Notes: a model not told the origin generated them from the letters alone. Shown: positions 37,163 to 47,122, numbered from the stretch's first letter. The stretch: DNA of 64,000 bases from Mycobacterium bohemicum DSM 44277 (GCF_001053185.1 NZ_CSTD01000003.1:62001-126000), one strand, 5' to 3'. Numbers and translations are program-made.

Positions 37163-37891
37163 CTATTCCGGTTCGTGCTCTCGCGGCGGCACGATCGGGG
37201 ACGGGTGCGGCTGCTCGCGGAACTTCTCCAGCGACCCGCCCGCCTCGACGATCCCGCACAGCGCGCTCCAGCTCAGCATGGTCAGGTAGTCGATCAGCTC
37301 GTCGGCGGTCATCCGGGGATCGGAAATCCAGGAGTGGGTCGCCAGCTGCACGCCGCCGACGATCATGTAGGCCCACGGCTCCACGCCGCCGGTGTCCATC
37401 CCCGCCTGCTGCATGCGGCGGCGCAACAGCATCGAGAGCATCCGGGCGATGATGCGCTCGGAGTCGGCGATCACCTTGCTCTTGGTGGGTGAGCTGTTGG
37501 CCATCACGAACCGATACGGCTCGGGTTCGTCGGCCACGGTTTCCACGTAGACGCGGATGACCTCGCGGGTCAGGTCGAAACCGTCGAGGCTCGACGTCAG
37601 GGCACCCGCCATGTTGGGGATCAGGGTCGACTGCGCGAACCGCATCAGCACGGCGGTCGTGAGGTCGTTCTTGTCGACGAAGTAGCGGTACAGCACGGTC
37701 TTGGAGACGCCGATCGCGGCGGCTATCTCGTCCATGCTCAGGAAGCGGCCGTGCTCCCGGATGGCGACGATCGTGCCGTCAACCAACTCATTGCGGCGCT
37801 CCACCTTGTGCTGATGCCAGCGCCGTTTGCGACCATCCATCTTCACGGTCACGCCGAGATTTGCTCTGCCACTGTCGCCGATTCCATTCAC
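37163..37891 (-). CDS. TetR-family regulator (Rv0472c)
   Basis: A 242-residue TetR protein. The HTH is MDEIAAAIGVSKTVLYRYFV, preceded by a basic segment KMDGRKRRWHQHKVERRNEL. The C-terminal ligand domain is conserved with M. tuberculosis Rv0472c (for example MLSWSALCGIVEAGGSLEKF). I took the GTG at 37891 by similarity; the reading frame stays open to 37936. It is divergent from the DUF445 gene, which it may regulate. The short genes Rv0470A and Rv0471c are not present here. Confidence 0.88.
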   Translation of the reverse strand: MNGIGDSGRANLGVTVKMDGRKRRWHQHKVERRNELVDGTIVAIREHGRFLSMDEIAAAIGVSKTVLYRYFVDKNDLTTAVLMRFAQSTLIPNMAGALTSSLDGFDLTREVIRVYVETVADEPEPYRFVMANSSPTKSKVIADSERIIARMLSMLLRRRMQQAGMDTGGVEPWAYMIVGGVQLATHSWISDPRMTADELIDYLTMLSWSALCGIVEAGGSLEKFREQPHPSPIVPPREHEPE

Positions 37892-38008
37892 TAGACGACC
37901 TTGATAGTACGGCTTGTCGGGCCTTGCCCACCGCATGGCCGCGCGCGTGCAGTGGCCCGCTCAGCGGTGTCTTCACATCAAATCGTCGCGGCGATACATG
38001 ATGGACAC

Positions 38009-39355
38009 GTGGCACACAGAGCCCTGGACGGCTTCTCACCCGCGGCCGAACCGTCGCCCCCACGGGCGCACGCGTCCCTCGCGGAGTCCTTTGCCGGCGC
38101 CGACCCCCAGGCCGACGCGCAGCGCCGGACGGCGCTGCGGCGGATGAAGGTCGTGGCGCTGGGCTTCCTGATCGGTGCCACCGGTGTGTTCCTGGCCTGC
38201 CGGTGGGCGCAGGCCCAGGGCGGCGCCGACGCCTGGGTCGGCTATGTGGGAGCGGCCGCGGAGGCGGGGATGGTGGGCGCCCTCGCGGACTGGTTCGCGG
38301 TCACCGCGCTGTTCAAACACCCGCTGGGCATCCCGATCCCGCACACCGCGATCATCAAACGCAAGAAAGACCAGCTCGGAGAGGGCCTGGGCACCTTCGT
38401 CCGGGAGAACTTCCTCCCCCCGCCGGTGGTCGAGACCAAGTTGCGCGACGCCGAGGTGCCCGGGCGGCTCGGCAAGTGGCTGTCGGACACCGCGCACGCC
38501 CAACGGGTGGCGGCGGAGGCCGCGACGGTGCTGCGGGTGCTGGTGGAACTGCTGCGGGACGACGACGTCCAGCACGTGATCGATCGGATGATCGTGCGGC
38601 GCATCGCCGAGCCGCAGTGGGGCCCCCCGGTCGGGCGGGTGCTGGCGACCCTGCTGGCCGAGAACCGGCAGGAGGCCCTGATCCAATTGCTGGCCGACCG
38701 GGCGTTCCAATGGTCGCTGAACGCGGGGGAGATCATCCAGCGCGTCGTCGAGCGTGACTCGCCCAGCTGGTCGCCGCGGTTCGTCGACCACCTCGTCGGC
38801 GACCGCATCCACCGCGAGTTGATGGACTTCACCGACAAGGTCCGGCGCAACCCCGACCACGAACTGCGGCGCTCGGCCACCCGCTTCCTGTTCGAGTTCG
38901 CCGACGACCTGCAGCACGACACGGCGACGATCGCGCGCGCCGACGAGATCAAAGATCAGCTGATGGCCCGCGACGAGATCGCCAACGCCGCCGCGACGGC
39001 GTGGAAGACCCTCAAGAGGCTGGTGCTCGAAGGGGTCGACGACCCGTCCAGCGCGCTGCGCAGCCGGATCACGGACACGGTCGTCCAAATCGGCGAATCG
39101 CTGCGCGACGACGCCGAACTGCGCGACAAGGTCGACAACTGGCTGGTGCGCGCGGCCCAGCACCTGGTCTCCCAGTACGGGGTCGAGATCACCGCCATCA
39201 TCACCGACACGATCGAGCGCTGGGACGCCGGCGAAGCCAGCCGGCGCATCGAGCTGCACGTCGGACGCGACCTGCAGTTCATCCGGATCAATGGCACCGT
39301 GGTGGGGTCGCTGGCGGGCCTGGTCATCTACACCGTCGGGCAGCTGCTCTTCTAG
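38009..39355 (+). CDS. DUF445 family membrane protein (Rv0473)
   Basis: About 448 residues. An N-terminal helix (VVALGFLIGATGVFLACRWA, near 50) and a C-terminal helix (GSLAGLVIYTVGQLLF) flank a long helical region, the typical DUF445 plan. The family block GALADWFAVTALFKHPLGIP appears near residue 90, followed by IPHTAIIKRKKDQLGEGLG. The GTG at 38009 is the most likely start because it precedes the conserved part by a normal distance. Function in the envelope is unknown. It is divergent from the TetR gene. Confidence 0.85.
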   Translation: MAHRALDGFSPAAEPSPPRAHASLAESFAGADPQADAQRRTALRRMKVVALGFLIGATGVFLACRWAQAQGGADAWVGYVGAAAEAGMVGALADWFAVTALFKHPLGIPIPHTAIIKRKKDQLGEGLGTFVRENFLPPPVVETKLRDAEVPGRLGKWLSDTAHAQRVAAEAATVLRVLVELLRDDDVQHVIDRMIVRRIAEPQWGPPVGRVLATLLAENRQEALIQLLADRAFQWSLNAGEIIQRVVERDSPSWSPRFVDHLVGDRIHRELMDFTDKVRRNPDHELRRSATRFLFEFADDLQHDTATIARADEIKDQLMARDEIANAAATAWKTLKRLVLEGVDDPSSALRSRITDTVVQIGESLRDDAELRDKVDNWLVRAAQHLVSQYGVEITAIITDTIERWDAGEASRRIELHVGRDLQFIRINGTVVGSLAGLVIYTVGQLLF

Positions 39356-39363
39356 GGGTGCTA

Positions 39364-39391
39364 ACAAGTGCTTGCAAAAGCAAGCACTTGT
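39364..39391. promoter_or_regulatory. Perfect 12-bp-arm palindrome upstream of the XRE regulator
   Basis: ACAAGTGCTTGC and GCAAGCACTTGT are perfect inverted arms around AAAA. It starts 9 bp after the DUF445 stop and ends 48 bp before the XRE start. No T-tract follows, so an operator for the XRE protein is more likely than a terminator. Confidence 0.6.
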
Positions 39392-39439
39392 GATTAGTCT
39401 GACGAGGTCTTGATCACCCGTCCGGCCCAGGAGTACGCA

Positions 39440-39877
39440 ATGGCACCCGAGGAGAAGCTCTCGGCGAAGGTGTCCACGGCCGCCTCCGACATGGCGTCCG
39501 ACCTGGGCAGCTTCATCCGCGATCTGCGTGAGAACGCCCAGGTTTCGGTGCGGCAACTCGCTGAGCGATCCGGGGTCAGCAACCCGTATCTGAGCCAGGT
39601 CGAGCGCGGGCTGCGCAAACCGTCCGCGGACGTCCTCAACCAGATCGCCAAGGCCCTGCGCATTTCCGCCGAGGTGCTCTACGTACGCGCCGGGATCCTC
39701 GAGCCGAGCGAGAAGAGTCAGGTGCGTGACGCCATCGTCACCGACCTCGCGATCACGGAGCGCCAAAAGCAGGTCCTGCTCGACATTTACGCCTCGTTCG
39801 TGCAGCAAAACGAGTCCGCCGACGCGGTGGATCCCACGGGCGACGACGACGACGAGCACGACGCGCGGTCGGTGTAG
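39440..39877 (+). CDS. XRE-family regulator (Rv0474)
   Basis: A 145-residue protein with one XRE helix-turn-helix, SVRQLAERSGVSNPYLSQVE followed by RGLRKPSADVLNQIAKAL, and an acidic C-terminal tail. AGGAG stands 6 nt before the ATG at 39440. The strong palindrome just upstream is a candidate autoregulatory site. The M. tuberculosis homologue has been reported as a copper-responsive regulator, which the sequence does not show directly. It stands 107 bp before hbhA and may share in its control. Confidence 0.9.
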   Translation: MAPEEKLSAKVSTAASDMASDLGSFIRDLRENAQVSVRQLAERSGVSNPYLSQVERGLRKPSADVLNQIAKALRISAEVLYVRAGILEPSEKSQVRDAIVTDLAITERQKQVLLDIYASFVQQNESADAVDPTGDDDDEHDARSV

Positions 39878-39984
39878 GTCAGCGGCCGCCCCGGTGACCG
39901 GAAAGGAAGAGATCAAGTCCCCTAGCTTCCACAACAGACAAGTAGTAACGCTGATAACAGAACAAACCGTGAAAGGGAAAAACC

Positions 39985-40578
39985 ATGGCTGACAACGCAA
40001 ACATCGAGGACCTGAAGGCCCCCCTACTGGCGGCGCTGGGCGCGGCCGACCTGGCGCTGGCCACCGTCAACGAGTTGATCGCGAACCTTCGTGACCGCGC
40101 CGAAGAGACCCGCACCGACACCCGCAGCCGGGTCGAGGAAAGCCGCGCGCGGCTGTCCAAGCTGCAGGAGGAGCTGCCCGAGCAGTTCACCGAGCTGCGG
40201 GAGAAGTTCACCAGCGAGGAGCTGCGCAAGGCCGCCGAGGGCTACCTCGAGGCGGCGACCAGCCGGTACAACGAGCTGGTCGAGCGCGGCGAGGCCGCGC
40301 TGGAGCGGCTGCGCAGCCAGCGCGCCATCGAGGACGCGTCGGCCCGCGCCGAAGGTTATGTGGACCAGGCCGTGGAGCTGACTCAGGAAGCGCTCGGCAC
40401 CGTCGCGTCGCAGACCCGCGCCGTCGGTGAGCGTGCGGCCAAGCTGGTCGGCATCGAGCTGCCCAAGAAGGCCGAGGCCCCCAAGAAGGTCGTGGCCAAG
40501 AAGGCGCCGGAGAAGAAGCCCGTCGCCAAGAAGGCTCCCGCCAAGAAGGCGACCGCCAAGAAGGTCACCCAGAAGTAA
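39985..40578 (+). CDS. hbhA: Heparin-binding haemagglutinin HbhA
   Basis: A 197-residue surface adhesin (199 in M. tuberculosis). Residues 1-160 are helical and form a coiled coil ([20 protein letters not shown] and similar heptads). The C-terminus from about 160 is a Lys-Ala-Pro heparin-binding tail made of repeats such as [20 protein letters not shown]. HbhA binds glycosaminoglycans on epithelial cells, and its lysines are methylated in M. tuberculosis. GAAAGGG precedes the ATG. A strong terminator follows. Confidence 0.96.
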   Translation: MADNANIEDLKAPLLAALGAADLALATVNELIANLRDRAEETRTDTRSRVEESRARLSKLQEELPEQFTELREKFTSEELRKAAEGYLEAATSRYNELVERGEAALERLRSQRAIEDASARAEGYVDQAVELTQEALGTVASQTRAVGERAAKLVGIELPKKAEAPKKVVAKKAPEKKPVAKKAPAKKATAKKVTQK

Positions 40579-40615
40579 GGCAGAAGCCGCCCGGGCCTGC
40601 CCGGACAAACAACAC

Positions 40616-40657
40616 CGACTCGGAGTCGCCGCCACGGCGACTCCGAGTCGACGTTTT
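40616..40657 (+). terminator. Terminator of hbhA
   Basis: CGACTCGGAGTCGCC (40616-40630) and GGCGACTCCGAGTCG (40636-40650) form a perfect 15-bp stem with a 5-base loop, followed by ACGTTTT. It lies 37 bp after the hbhA stop. Confidence 0.9.
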
Positions 40658-40683
40658 GGACGGCGGCCGCATACCCTTGATGT

Positions 40684-40971
40684 GTGCCTCACCTCGTGGA
40701 TAACGTCATGTTCGTTCTGCTCGTCGCCGTCTTGGTGACGACGGTGTACGCATTTGTCCACGCCGCGCTGCAACGAGGCGATGCCTACACGGCGGCCGAT
40801 AAGCTGACCAAGCCGGTCTGGCTGGTGATCCTTGGCGTGGCCGTCGCCATGACGTCCCTCCTCTATCCCGTTTTCGGCGTGCTGGGAATGGTGATCGCCG
40901 CCTGCGCCGCCGGCGTGTACTTGGTCGACGTGCGACCCAAACTCCTCGAGATACAAGGGAAGTCACGCTAG
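40684..40971 (+). CDS. DUF2516 membrane protein (Rv0476)
   Basis: A 95-residue protein with three helices (about 7-28, 43-62 and 65-82) and a short C-terminal tail [13 protein letters not shown]. The pattern [15 protein letters not shown] between helices 1 and 2 is that of the DUF2516 family. The GTG at 40684 lies behind the hbhA terminator. It is followed after 5 bp by an exported protein gene and then deoC, forming an operon. Function unknown. Confidence 0.85.
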   Translation: MPHLVDNVMFVLLVAVLVTTVYAFVHAALQRGDAYTAADKLTKPVWLVILGVAVAMTSLLYPVFGVLGMVIAACAAGVYLVDVRPKLLEIQGKSR

Positions 40972-40976
40972 CGGGA

Positions 40977-41417
40977 ATGAAAGCCCTGCTGACGGCGCCG
41001 CTCGCGGCGCTGGTGGCCCTGCCGGGCGTCGTCCCGCCGGCCGCCGGGGCCGACCCCGGGGCGGGCGACGGCACCCCGAGTGCGGCCGCCGCGCCCCCCT
41101 ACGTCGACCACGTCCAGTGGGCCCAGTGGCGTGGCCTGCCCAGCCTGCGCGTATATCCGACTCCGTCCGGCCGGGCGGCCGCCCGGCAGCCGGCGGCTGA
41201 GGCGTCGGCGAACGAAGCCTGGGCCGAGGTGCTCGCGCTGTCGCCCGACGCCGATACCCCCGGCATGCGCGCGCAGTTCCTCTGCCACTGGCAGTTCGCC
41301 GAATTCGCGCAGCCGGGCAAAGCCAGCTGGAACCTCGAGCCGTGGCGGCCGGTGGTCGACGACGCACAGATGGCGGCCTCCGGGTGCAATCCCGGCGGCC
41401 CGGAGGAGGCGTTCTAG
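40977..41417 (+). CDS. Exported DUF2599 protein (Rv0477)
   Basis: A 146-residue exported protein with a signal peptide (about 1-25, cleaved after AGA). The mature domain has the [19 protein letters not shown] block and [20 protein letters not shown] then SWNLEPWRP of the DUF2599 family; two cysteines (FLCHW and ASGCNP) could pair. The stop overlaps the deoC start. The role is unknown; presence at the cell surface or medium is inferred from the signal. Confidence 0.85.
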   Translation: MKALLTAPLAALVALPGVVPPAAGADPGAGDGTPSAAAAPPYVDHVQWAQWRGLPSLRVYPTPSGRAAARQPAAEASANEAWAEVLALSPDADTPGMRAQFLCHWQFAEFAQPGKASWNLEPWRPVVDDAQMAASGCNPGGPEEAF

Positions 41418-42097
41418 TGGCGGGCCGACCGACGCGGGAGCAGGTGGCGGCGCTCGTCGACCACACGCTGCTCAAGCCCGAGGCCACCGGCGCCGACGTG
41501 GCCGCGCTCGTCGCCGAAGCGGCCGACCTCGGCGTCTACGCGGTCTGCGTCTCGCCGTCGATGGTCCCGGTCGCCGTGCACGCCGGCTGTGGCGGCGTGC
41601 GGGTGGCCGCCGTGGCCGGGTTTCCCTCGGGCAAGCACGTGTCGTCGGTCAAGGCGCGCGAGGCGGGGATCGCCGTGGAATCCGGGGCGAGCGAGATCGA
41701 CATGGTCATCGACGTCGGCGCCGCGCTGGCCGGACAACTCGCGGCGGTGCGGTCCGACATCGAGACGGTGCGCGCTGCGTGCCCGGCGGCCGTGCTCAAG
41801 GTGATCGTGGAGTCGGCGGTGTTATTGGACCGGGCCGGTGAGGCCGCGCTGGCGGCCGCGTGCGTCGCCGCCGAGGATGCCGGCGCCGATTTCGTCAAGA
41901 CCTCCACCGGTTTTCATCCCGCGGGCGGCGCGTCGGTGCGCGCCGTCTCGGTGATGGCGCGCGCCGTCGGCGGGCGGCTTGGGGTCAAGGCCAGCGGCGG
42001 CATCCGCACCGCCGACGACGCGTTGGCGATGCTGGATGCCGGCGCCACCAGGCTGGGCTTGTCGGGTACCCGGGCCGTGCTCGACGGGCTGGGTTAG
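41417..42097 (+). CDS. deoC: Deoxyribose-phosphate aldolase DeoC
   Basis: A 226-residue class I aldolase that splits 2-deoxyribose 5-phosphate into glyceraldehyde 3-phosphate and acetaldehyde. [12 protein letters not shown] is at the N-terminus, the Schiff-base lysine is in [10 protein letters not shown] (near 160) and the second lysine in [10 protein letters not shown] (near 190). The GTG at 41417 overlaps the preceding stop (TAGTG). The acetaldehyde could be oxidised by the enzyme at 25095-26618; this link is inference. Confidence 0.95.
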   Translation: MAGRPTREQVAALVDHTLLKPEATGADVAALVAEAADLGVYAVCVSPSMVPVAVHAGCGGVRVAAVAGFPSGKHVSSVKAREAGIAVESGASEIDMVIDVGAALAGQLAAVRSDIETVRAACPAAVLKVIVESAVLLDRAGEAALAAACVAAEDAGADFVKTSTGFHPAGGASVRAVSVMARAVGGRLGVKASGGIRTADDALAMLDAGATRLGLSGTRAVLDGLG

Positions 42098-42118
42098 GCG
42101 CGACCGCCACCGAAGCCG

Positions 42119-43147
42119 TCAGATGTTGGCGAAGCAGGGGTCGGTGGTGTTGCTCGTCGGGATCGTCGCGTTCTGGGTGGAGAAGTGGGCGACCACTCCG
42201 CCGGAGGTCACCTGCACGCTGTCCGCGTGAATCCCCAACGGGAAGTTCTTCGTCAGGTTGGAGGTGAAGTCGTCCAGCGTCGACTGCACGGACTCCTTCG
42301 GCATCGTGAAGCCGAGCGCGTTGAACGTCTCGATCTGCAGCTCGATGCCGTTGCCGGACACCACGGGCTTGGCCGTGATGTTGTCCAGCATCCCCTTCAA
42401 CTCGATGGTGCCGTCGGCGGGATGGGTCGTGACGCTGTTGGTGACGAAGGGACCGAGAACCGGGATCGCGTTTTGCACCGACTCCTTGATCCCGTCGCTG
42501 GTCCAGTTGATGGTCGCATCCAGCGAGCCGATGGTGCCCTTGGAGTTGGACGTGCTCTTCAACTGGACGTCGCGGATGTTGAGGTCGAGCTTCATGCCCT
42601 TGGCGTCGCGGAGCTGGTTGCCGGCCGTCTGCACGGAGATGTTGGTGTAGTGCTTGGTGGCCTGCTGCCAGAGCATCAGCGGGGTGACGCCGAAGGACGC
42701 GGTGGCCTGGTCCTTGACCTCGCAGGCGACCGCCTGGGCGACCTTGCTGTCGGCCACGTGGCGGGCGTACAGCTCGAGCCCGACGAGCCCGGCGATGACC
42801 AGCGCGACCACGATGATGCACACCAGCAGGATGGACAGCGGGTCGCGAAGGAAGCGTCGTTTCTTCTTGCCCGCTGCCGGCCCTTCCTCGGGAGTGGGCA
42901 ACTTCTCCGTCGGCGGAGCGGGGGGCGTGGGCGGCGGCGGATAGGCGGGCGCGTTGGCGTTCGGGTGCGGCGCGGCGATCCGTTCGGTCTGCCCGGGCAT
43001 CTGAACGGGCGCGGGCGGCGGTGACTGGGCCGGGCCGCCCGTGTTGATGCGCTCAGTGGGGCGCTCGGTGGGAGGCTGGCCGAACGGGCCTTGGGCGCCG
43101 GGACGGGTCGGCGGGCCCTGGTTCGGAGGTCCTTGTGGGTTCGTCAC
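42119..43147 (-). CDS. DUF2993 membrane-anchored protein (Rv0479c)
   Basis: A 342-residue protein. The first 95 residues are a Pro/Gly/Gln-rich cytosolic stretch, followed by a basic patch KKKRRFLRDP and one helix (LSILLVCIIVVALVIAGLVG). The extracytoplasmic part is the DUF2993 domain, of the same family as the lipomannan elongation protein LmeA, likely a lipid-binding fold. The start overlaps the nitrilase stop by 4 bp (both minus), so the two are co-translated with the nitrilase first. Function unknown. Confidence 0.85.
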   Translation of the reverse strand: MTNPQGPPNQGPPTRPGAQGPFGQPPTERPTERINTGGPAQSPPPAPVQMPGQTERIAAPHPNANAPAYPPPPTPPAPPTEKLPTPEEGPAAGKKKRRFLRDPLSILLVCIIVVALVIAGLVGLELYARHVADSKVAQAVACEVKDQATASFGVTPLMLWQQATKHYTNISVQTAGNQLRDAKGMKLDLNIRDVQLKSTSNSKGTIGSLDATINWTSDGIKESVQNAIPVLGPFVTNSVTTHPADGTIELKGMLDNITAKPVVSGNGIELQIETFNALGFTMPKESVQSTLDDFTSNLTKNFPLGIHADSVQVTSGGVVAHFSTQNATIPTSNTTDPCFANI

Positions 43148-43965
43148 CCAGTCGATTGTGCCCTATCGATCTGAGCAAACTCTGAGTGGTTTCGCAGCAC
43201 CGCGATGCTCTCGCGGGCCTTCCGCACCTGATCGACGTCGATGTCGGCGACCACCAGTTGCGGGCTCGGGCCGGCGGATGCGAGCACTTCGCCGAACGGC
43301 GAGGCGATCAGGCTGCCTCCCACGCCCGTCGGCGCTCCCGAGCCGGTCAGGGCTTCGCCGGGGTTGGCCTGACCGACCGCCGCGACGTAGCTCATGGAGT
43401 CCAGCGCGCGGGCCCGGGCCAGCAACGTCCACTGCTCGAGTTTGCCGGGTCCGGCCCCCCAGGAGGCGCACACCACCATCACCTGGGCCCCGCGCCGCGC
43501 GAGCTCGGTGTAGAGGCCGGGGAATCGGACGTCATAGCAAATCGACAGGCCGACCCCGATGCCGTCGACCGTCAGCACCACCGGCTCGCGGCCGGGGGCG
43601 ACGGTGCGCGACTCGGTGAACCCGAACGCGTCGTAGAGGTGAATCTTGTCGTAGTGCCCGTCCGGCTGGTCGATCCCGGCCGCGATCAGCGTGTTGGTGA
43701 CCCGACCGTCGTCGGCGGGGGCGAACATGCCGGCGATCACGGCGATGCCCGCGTCCGCGGCGATGCGGCGCACCCCGTTGGCCCACGGCCCGTCGACAGG
43801 CTCGGCGATCGGGCGCAACGGGACGCCGAACCGGCACATGGCCGCCTCCGGGAACACCACGAGTTGCGCGCCCGCGTCGGCCGCCCGGTTGGTGTACTCG
43901 CGGACCACCTGCAGATTCGCCGCGGGATCGGTGCCGCTGAGGATCTGGGCCAGGGCGATTCGCAT
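43144..43965 (-). CDS. Nitrilase-superfamily carbon-nitrogen hydrolase (Rv0480c)
   Basis: A 273-residue amidase of the Nit2/omega-amidase type. The triad is Glu in VVFPEAAMCRFG (near 40), Lys in HYDKIHLYDAFG (near 110) and Cys in GLSICYDVRFPGLY (near 145). It is the length of the M. tuberculosis protein minus a few residues. Family members remove amides from alpha-keto acids or repair deaminated glutathione; which applies here is unknown. First gene of a pair with the DUF2993 gene. Confidence 0.92.
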   Translation of the reverse strand: MRIALAQILSGTDPAANLQVVREYTNRAADAGAQLVVFPEAAMCRFGVPLRPIAEPVDGPWANGVRRIAADAGIAVIAGMFAPADDGRVTNTLIAAGIDQPDGHYDKIHLYDAFGFTESRTVAPGREPVVLTVDGIGVGLSICYDVRFPGLYTELARRGAQVMVVCASWGAGPGKLEQWTLLARARALDSMSYVAAVGQANPGEALTGSGAPTGVGGSLIASPFGEVLASAGPSPQLVVADIDVDQVRKARESIAVLRNHSEFAQIDRAQSTG

Positions 43966-44005
43966 GTGCGCCAGCCTAGGCGGGCGATTAGGGCTAGGCC
44001 CGGCG

Positions 44006-44542
44006 TCAGCCGTTGTTCGCGATCCAGGCGGTGGTGAACTCTTGTTCCCTGCTCACCAATTGCGCCAGGTGGGTGCCGATCAGCCGCTCCACCTTGCCGC
44101 CGATGAGCGGCACCCGCACGTGAACGTCGACCTGGAACGCGAGCCGGGCGCCGCCGGACTCCGCGATCGGCGCCAGCTCTGCCGTGCCCGACACCTGGAC
44201 CGGGGTGTCGACGATCGAACCCGCGATCGACGCGGTCGCGACGCCGTCGACGACCGGTCCCCAGGTTTCGGCGCGCCGGACGCACAGGTCGCCGCGGTGC
44301 AGCTGCTTGACGATGGCGTGCAGGTTGTGGCTGCGCACCATTTGCAGCGTGACGACCTCGACGCTGCCTTTAACGCCATCGAACCCGTCGTCGGACTCGC
44401 CGACGCGCATCAACTCCAGCCGCGCCTCGTCGACGGGGATGTCGGCCAGCCTCTCCTGCCAGTACCGCTCCTCGAGGAAGGCCCGGTGCACCGTTTCGAC
44501 GCTTTGCTCGTATTCGGCCGTCAACTCGAATGAACGCGGCAT
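44006..44542 (-). CDS. DUF2505 / SRPBCC-like protein (Rv0481c)
   Basis: A 178-residue protein starting MPRSFELTAEYEQSVETVHR, the DUF2505 pattern, related to the START/SRPBCC fold that binds hydrophobic ligands. Blocks such as EERYWQERLADIPVDEARLE and GSIVDTPVQVSGTAELAPI fit. It is divergent from murB with a 26-bp gap, so the promoters must overlap. Function is unknown. Confidence 0.85.
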   Translation of the reverse strand: MPRSFELTAEYEQSVETVHRAFLEERYWQERLADIPVDEARLELMRVGESDDGFDGVKGSVEVVTLQMVRSHNLHAIVKQLHRGDLCVRRAETWGPVVDGVATASIAGSIVDTPVQVSGTAELAPIAESGGARLAFQVDVHVRVPLIGGKVERLIGTHLAQLVSREQEFTTAWIANNG

Positions 44543-44568
44543 AGCTGGCCAGGCTACCGTTACGGCCC

Positions 44569-45678
44569 ATGAAATCGAGCGGTGCCGGTTCGCTCTTCGC
44601 CGGTGCGCGCGTCGCCGAGCGGGTGCCGCTGGCGCCGCTGACGACGCTGCGGATCGGGCCGGTGGCGCGGCGCCTGATCACCTGCCTCACCACCGAGCAG
44701 GTGATCGCCGTGGTGCGGCAGCTTGACTGCGATGCCGCCCCTGGCGCTGCGAATCACCCCGTGCTCCTCTTCGCCGGCGGCTCCAACCTGGTGATCGCCG
44801 AGGCCCTCGCCGACGTGACCGCCGTGCGGCTGGCCAACCACGGCATCACCGTCGACGGCGACCTGCTGCGCGCGGAGGCGGGCGCCGTGTGGGACGACGT
44901 GGTGGTGGCCGCGATCGACCACGGTCTGGGCGGACTGGAATGCCTGTCCGGCATCCCCGGATCCGCCGGCGCCACGCCCGTACAGAACGTCGGCGCCTAC
45001 GGAACCGAGGTGTCCGACACGATCACCCGGGTCAGGGTCCTCGAACGCGGCAGCGGTGAGGTGCGCTGGGTGCCGGGCGCCGAGCTCGGCTTCGGGTATC
45101 GCACCAGTGCCTTGAAGCGAGCGAACCCAACCGGTCTCGAAATCCCTTGGGTGGTACTGGAAGTCGAGTTCGCGCTGGACGCGTCGGGCCGCAGCGCACC
45201 GCTGCGTTACGGCGAGTTGGCCGCCGAGCTCGATGTCGGCCCCGGCGAGCGCGCGGACCCGAACGCCGTCCGCCAGGCGGTGTTGCGGCTGCGGGCCCGC
45301 AAGGGGATGGTGCTCGACCCGGCCGACCACGACACCTGGAGCGTGGGCTCCTTCTTCACCAACCCCGTCGTCGCACCGGACGTCTACGAGCGGGTGGCCC
45401 GGGGGGCGGCCGGCCCGGTTCCGCACTACCCGGCCCCGGACGGGGTCAAAATGGCCGCCGGCTGGCTGGTGGAACACGCCGGCTTCGGCAAGGGCTACCC
45501 CGACGAGGCGACGGCGCGCTGCCGGCTGTCCACCAAGCACGCGCTCGCCCTGACCAACAGGGGGGGCGCCACCGCCGAGGACGTGATCGCCCTGGCGCGC
45601 ATCGTCCGCGACGGCGTCCGCGATGTGTTTGGTATCACACTGCAACCCGAGCCGGTCCTGCTCGGGTGCGGACTCTAG
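44569..45678 (+). CDS. murB: UDP-N-acetylenolpyruvoylglucosamine reductase MurB
   Basis: A 369-residue FAD/NADPH enzyme for the second step of peptidoglycan precursor synthesis; the length equals M. tuberculosis MurB. FAD contacts are in [13 protein letters not shown] and [18 protein letters not shown]. The C-terminal part includes [10 protein letters not shown] with the catalytic serine, and HAGFGKGYP followed later by [19 protein letters not shown] with the catalytic Glu region. The ATG at 44569 is only 26 bp from the divergent gene. The lprQ transpeptidase follows, a cell-wall pairing. Confidence 0.96.
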   Translation: MKSSGAGSLFAGARVAERVPLAPLTTLRIGPVARRLITCLTTEQVIAVVRQLDCDAAPGAANHPVLLFAGGSNLVIAEALADVTAVRLANHGITVDGDLLRAEAGAVWDDVVVAAIDHGLGGLECLSGIPGSAGATPVQNVGAYGTEVSDTITRVRVLERGSGEVRWVPGAELGFGYRTSALKRANPTGLEIPWVVLEVEFALDASGRSAPLRYGELAAELDVGPGERADPNAVRQAVLRLRARKGMVLDPADHDTWSVGSFFTNPVVAPDVYERVARGAAGPVPHYPAPDGVKMAAGWLVEHAGFGKGYPDEATARCRLSTKHALALTNRGGATAEDVIALARIVRDGVRDVFGITLQPEPVLLGCGL

Positions 45679-45760
45679 CTCCCATTTCCAGAGGCTTCGC
45701 GCCCCGACCTCGAATTGTCGTGGCGGGCGGGACCCGTTTGTGCCGGTATCTTTGGTGGAT

Positions 45761-47122
45761 GTGAGCCCGCCCCGCACCCCCCTGCCGGTCAACCGCCGCA
45801 TGGCGTTGGCGGCCCTGGGACTTGGTGTGCTGGCTCCCGGCACGCTGGCCGCGTGCGCCGGAACGGCGGCCAAGCAGGCGGAGAAGAAGGAGCCGCCCGC
45901 GGCGACGCTGAAGTTCCAGCCCGCCGACGCGACCGAGAACGTGGTGCCGATCGCCCCGATCAGCGTCGAGGTCCACGACGGCTGGTTCCAGCGCGTCGCG
46001 TTGACGAACTCGGCGGGCAAGGCGGTCGCGGGCGTGTTCAACCAGGACCGGACCGTCTTCACCACCACCGAGCCGCTGGGCTACGACTCCGTCTACACCT
46101 GGAGCGGCTCGGCGGTCGGGCACAACGGCAAGGCCGTTCCCATCGCCGGCAAGTTCACCACCGTCAGCCCGACCAAGAAGGTCGGCGGGGCGTTCCAGCT
46201 GGCCGACGGCCAGACCGTGGGCATCGCGGCGCCGATCATCATCCAGTTCGACGCCCCGATCAGCGACAAGGCCGCCGTCGAGCGGGCGCTGACCGTCACC
46301 ACCAACCCGCCCGTGGAGGGCAGTTGGGCCTGGCTGCCCGACGAGCGCCAGGGCGCCCGGGTGCACTACCGCACCCGCGAGTACTACCCCGCGGGCACCA
46401 CCGTGAACGTCGACGCCAAGCTCTACGGGGTGCCGTACGGCGACGGCGCCTACGGCGCCGACGACATCTCGCTGAACATCAGCATCGGGCGCCGGCAGGT
46501 GGTCAAGGCCGAGGTGACCTCGCACCGCATCCAGGTCGTCACCGACGCGGGCGTGATCATGGACTTCCCGTGCAGCTACGGCGAGGCGGACAAGGCGCGC
46601 AACGTCACCCGCAACGGCATCCACGTCGTCACCGAGAAGTACTCGGACTTCTACATGTCCAACCCCGCCGCCGGCTACACCAACGCCCACGAACGCTGGG
46701 CGGTGCGCATCTCCAACAACGGCGAGTTCATCCACGCCAACCCGTCGAGCGCGGGCGCGCAGGGCAACAGCAACGTCACCAACGGCTGCATCAACCTCTC
46801 GACCGGCGACGCCGAGCAGTACTACCAGACAGCGATCTACGGCGACCCCGTCGAGGTGACCGGCAGCTCGATCCAGCTGTCCTACTCCGACGGCGACATC
46901 TGGGACTGGGCCGTGGACTGGGACACCTGGGTGTCGATGTCGGCCCTGCCGCCCCCGTCGGCGCATCCGCCGTCGACGCAGATCCCGGTGACCGCGCCGG
47001 TCACGCCGTCTACCGCGCCCAGCTTGTCGGGCACGCCCACGACGACAACGACGACGACTTCGACGACGACGACTTCGACTACTCCGACTACGACGACGTC
47101 GAGCCCGGGTCCCGGCGGTTGA
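45761..47122 (+). CDS. lprQ: L,D-transpeptidase lipoprotein LprQ (LdtMt5)
   Basis: A 453-residue lipoprotein that makes 3-3 cross-links in peptidoglycan. The lipobox LAAC lies at about 32. Two Ig-like domains (about 50-260) precede the YkuD domain, whose catalytic His is in [14 protein letters not shown] and Cys in [10 protein letters not shown]; the usual SHGC is TNGC, as in LdtMt5. The tail after about 400 is Pro/Ser, then a long Thr run encoded by ACG/ACT repeats. GTG at 45761 is preferred; a GTG at 45755 is possible. The 3' end overlaps the convergent SDR by 35 bp. Confidence 0.94.
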   Translation: MSPPRTPLPVNRRMALAALGLGVLAPGTLAACAGTAAKQAEKKEPPAATLKFQPADATENVVPIAPISVEVHDGWFQRVALTNSAGKAVAGVFNQDRTVFTTTEPLGYDSVYTWSGSAVGHNGKAVPIAGKFTTVSPTKKVGGAFQLADGQTVGIAAPIIIQFDAPISDKAAVERALTVTTNPPVEGSWAWLPDERQGARVHYRTREYYPAGTTVNVDAKLYGVPYGDGAYGADDISLNISIGRRQVVKAEVTSHRIQVVTDAGVIMDFPCSYGEADKARNVTRNGIHVVTEKYSDFYMSNPAAGYTNAHERWAVRISNNGEFIHANPSSAGAQGNSNVTNGCINLSTGDAEQYYQTAIYGDPVEVTGSSIQLSYSDGDIWDWAVDWDTWVSMSALPPPSAHPPSTQIPVTAPVTPSTAPSLSGTPTTTTTTTSTTTTSTTPTTTTSSPGPGG

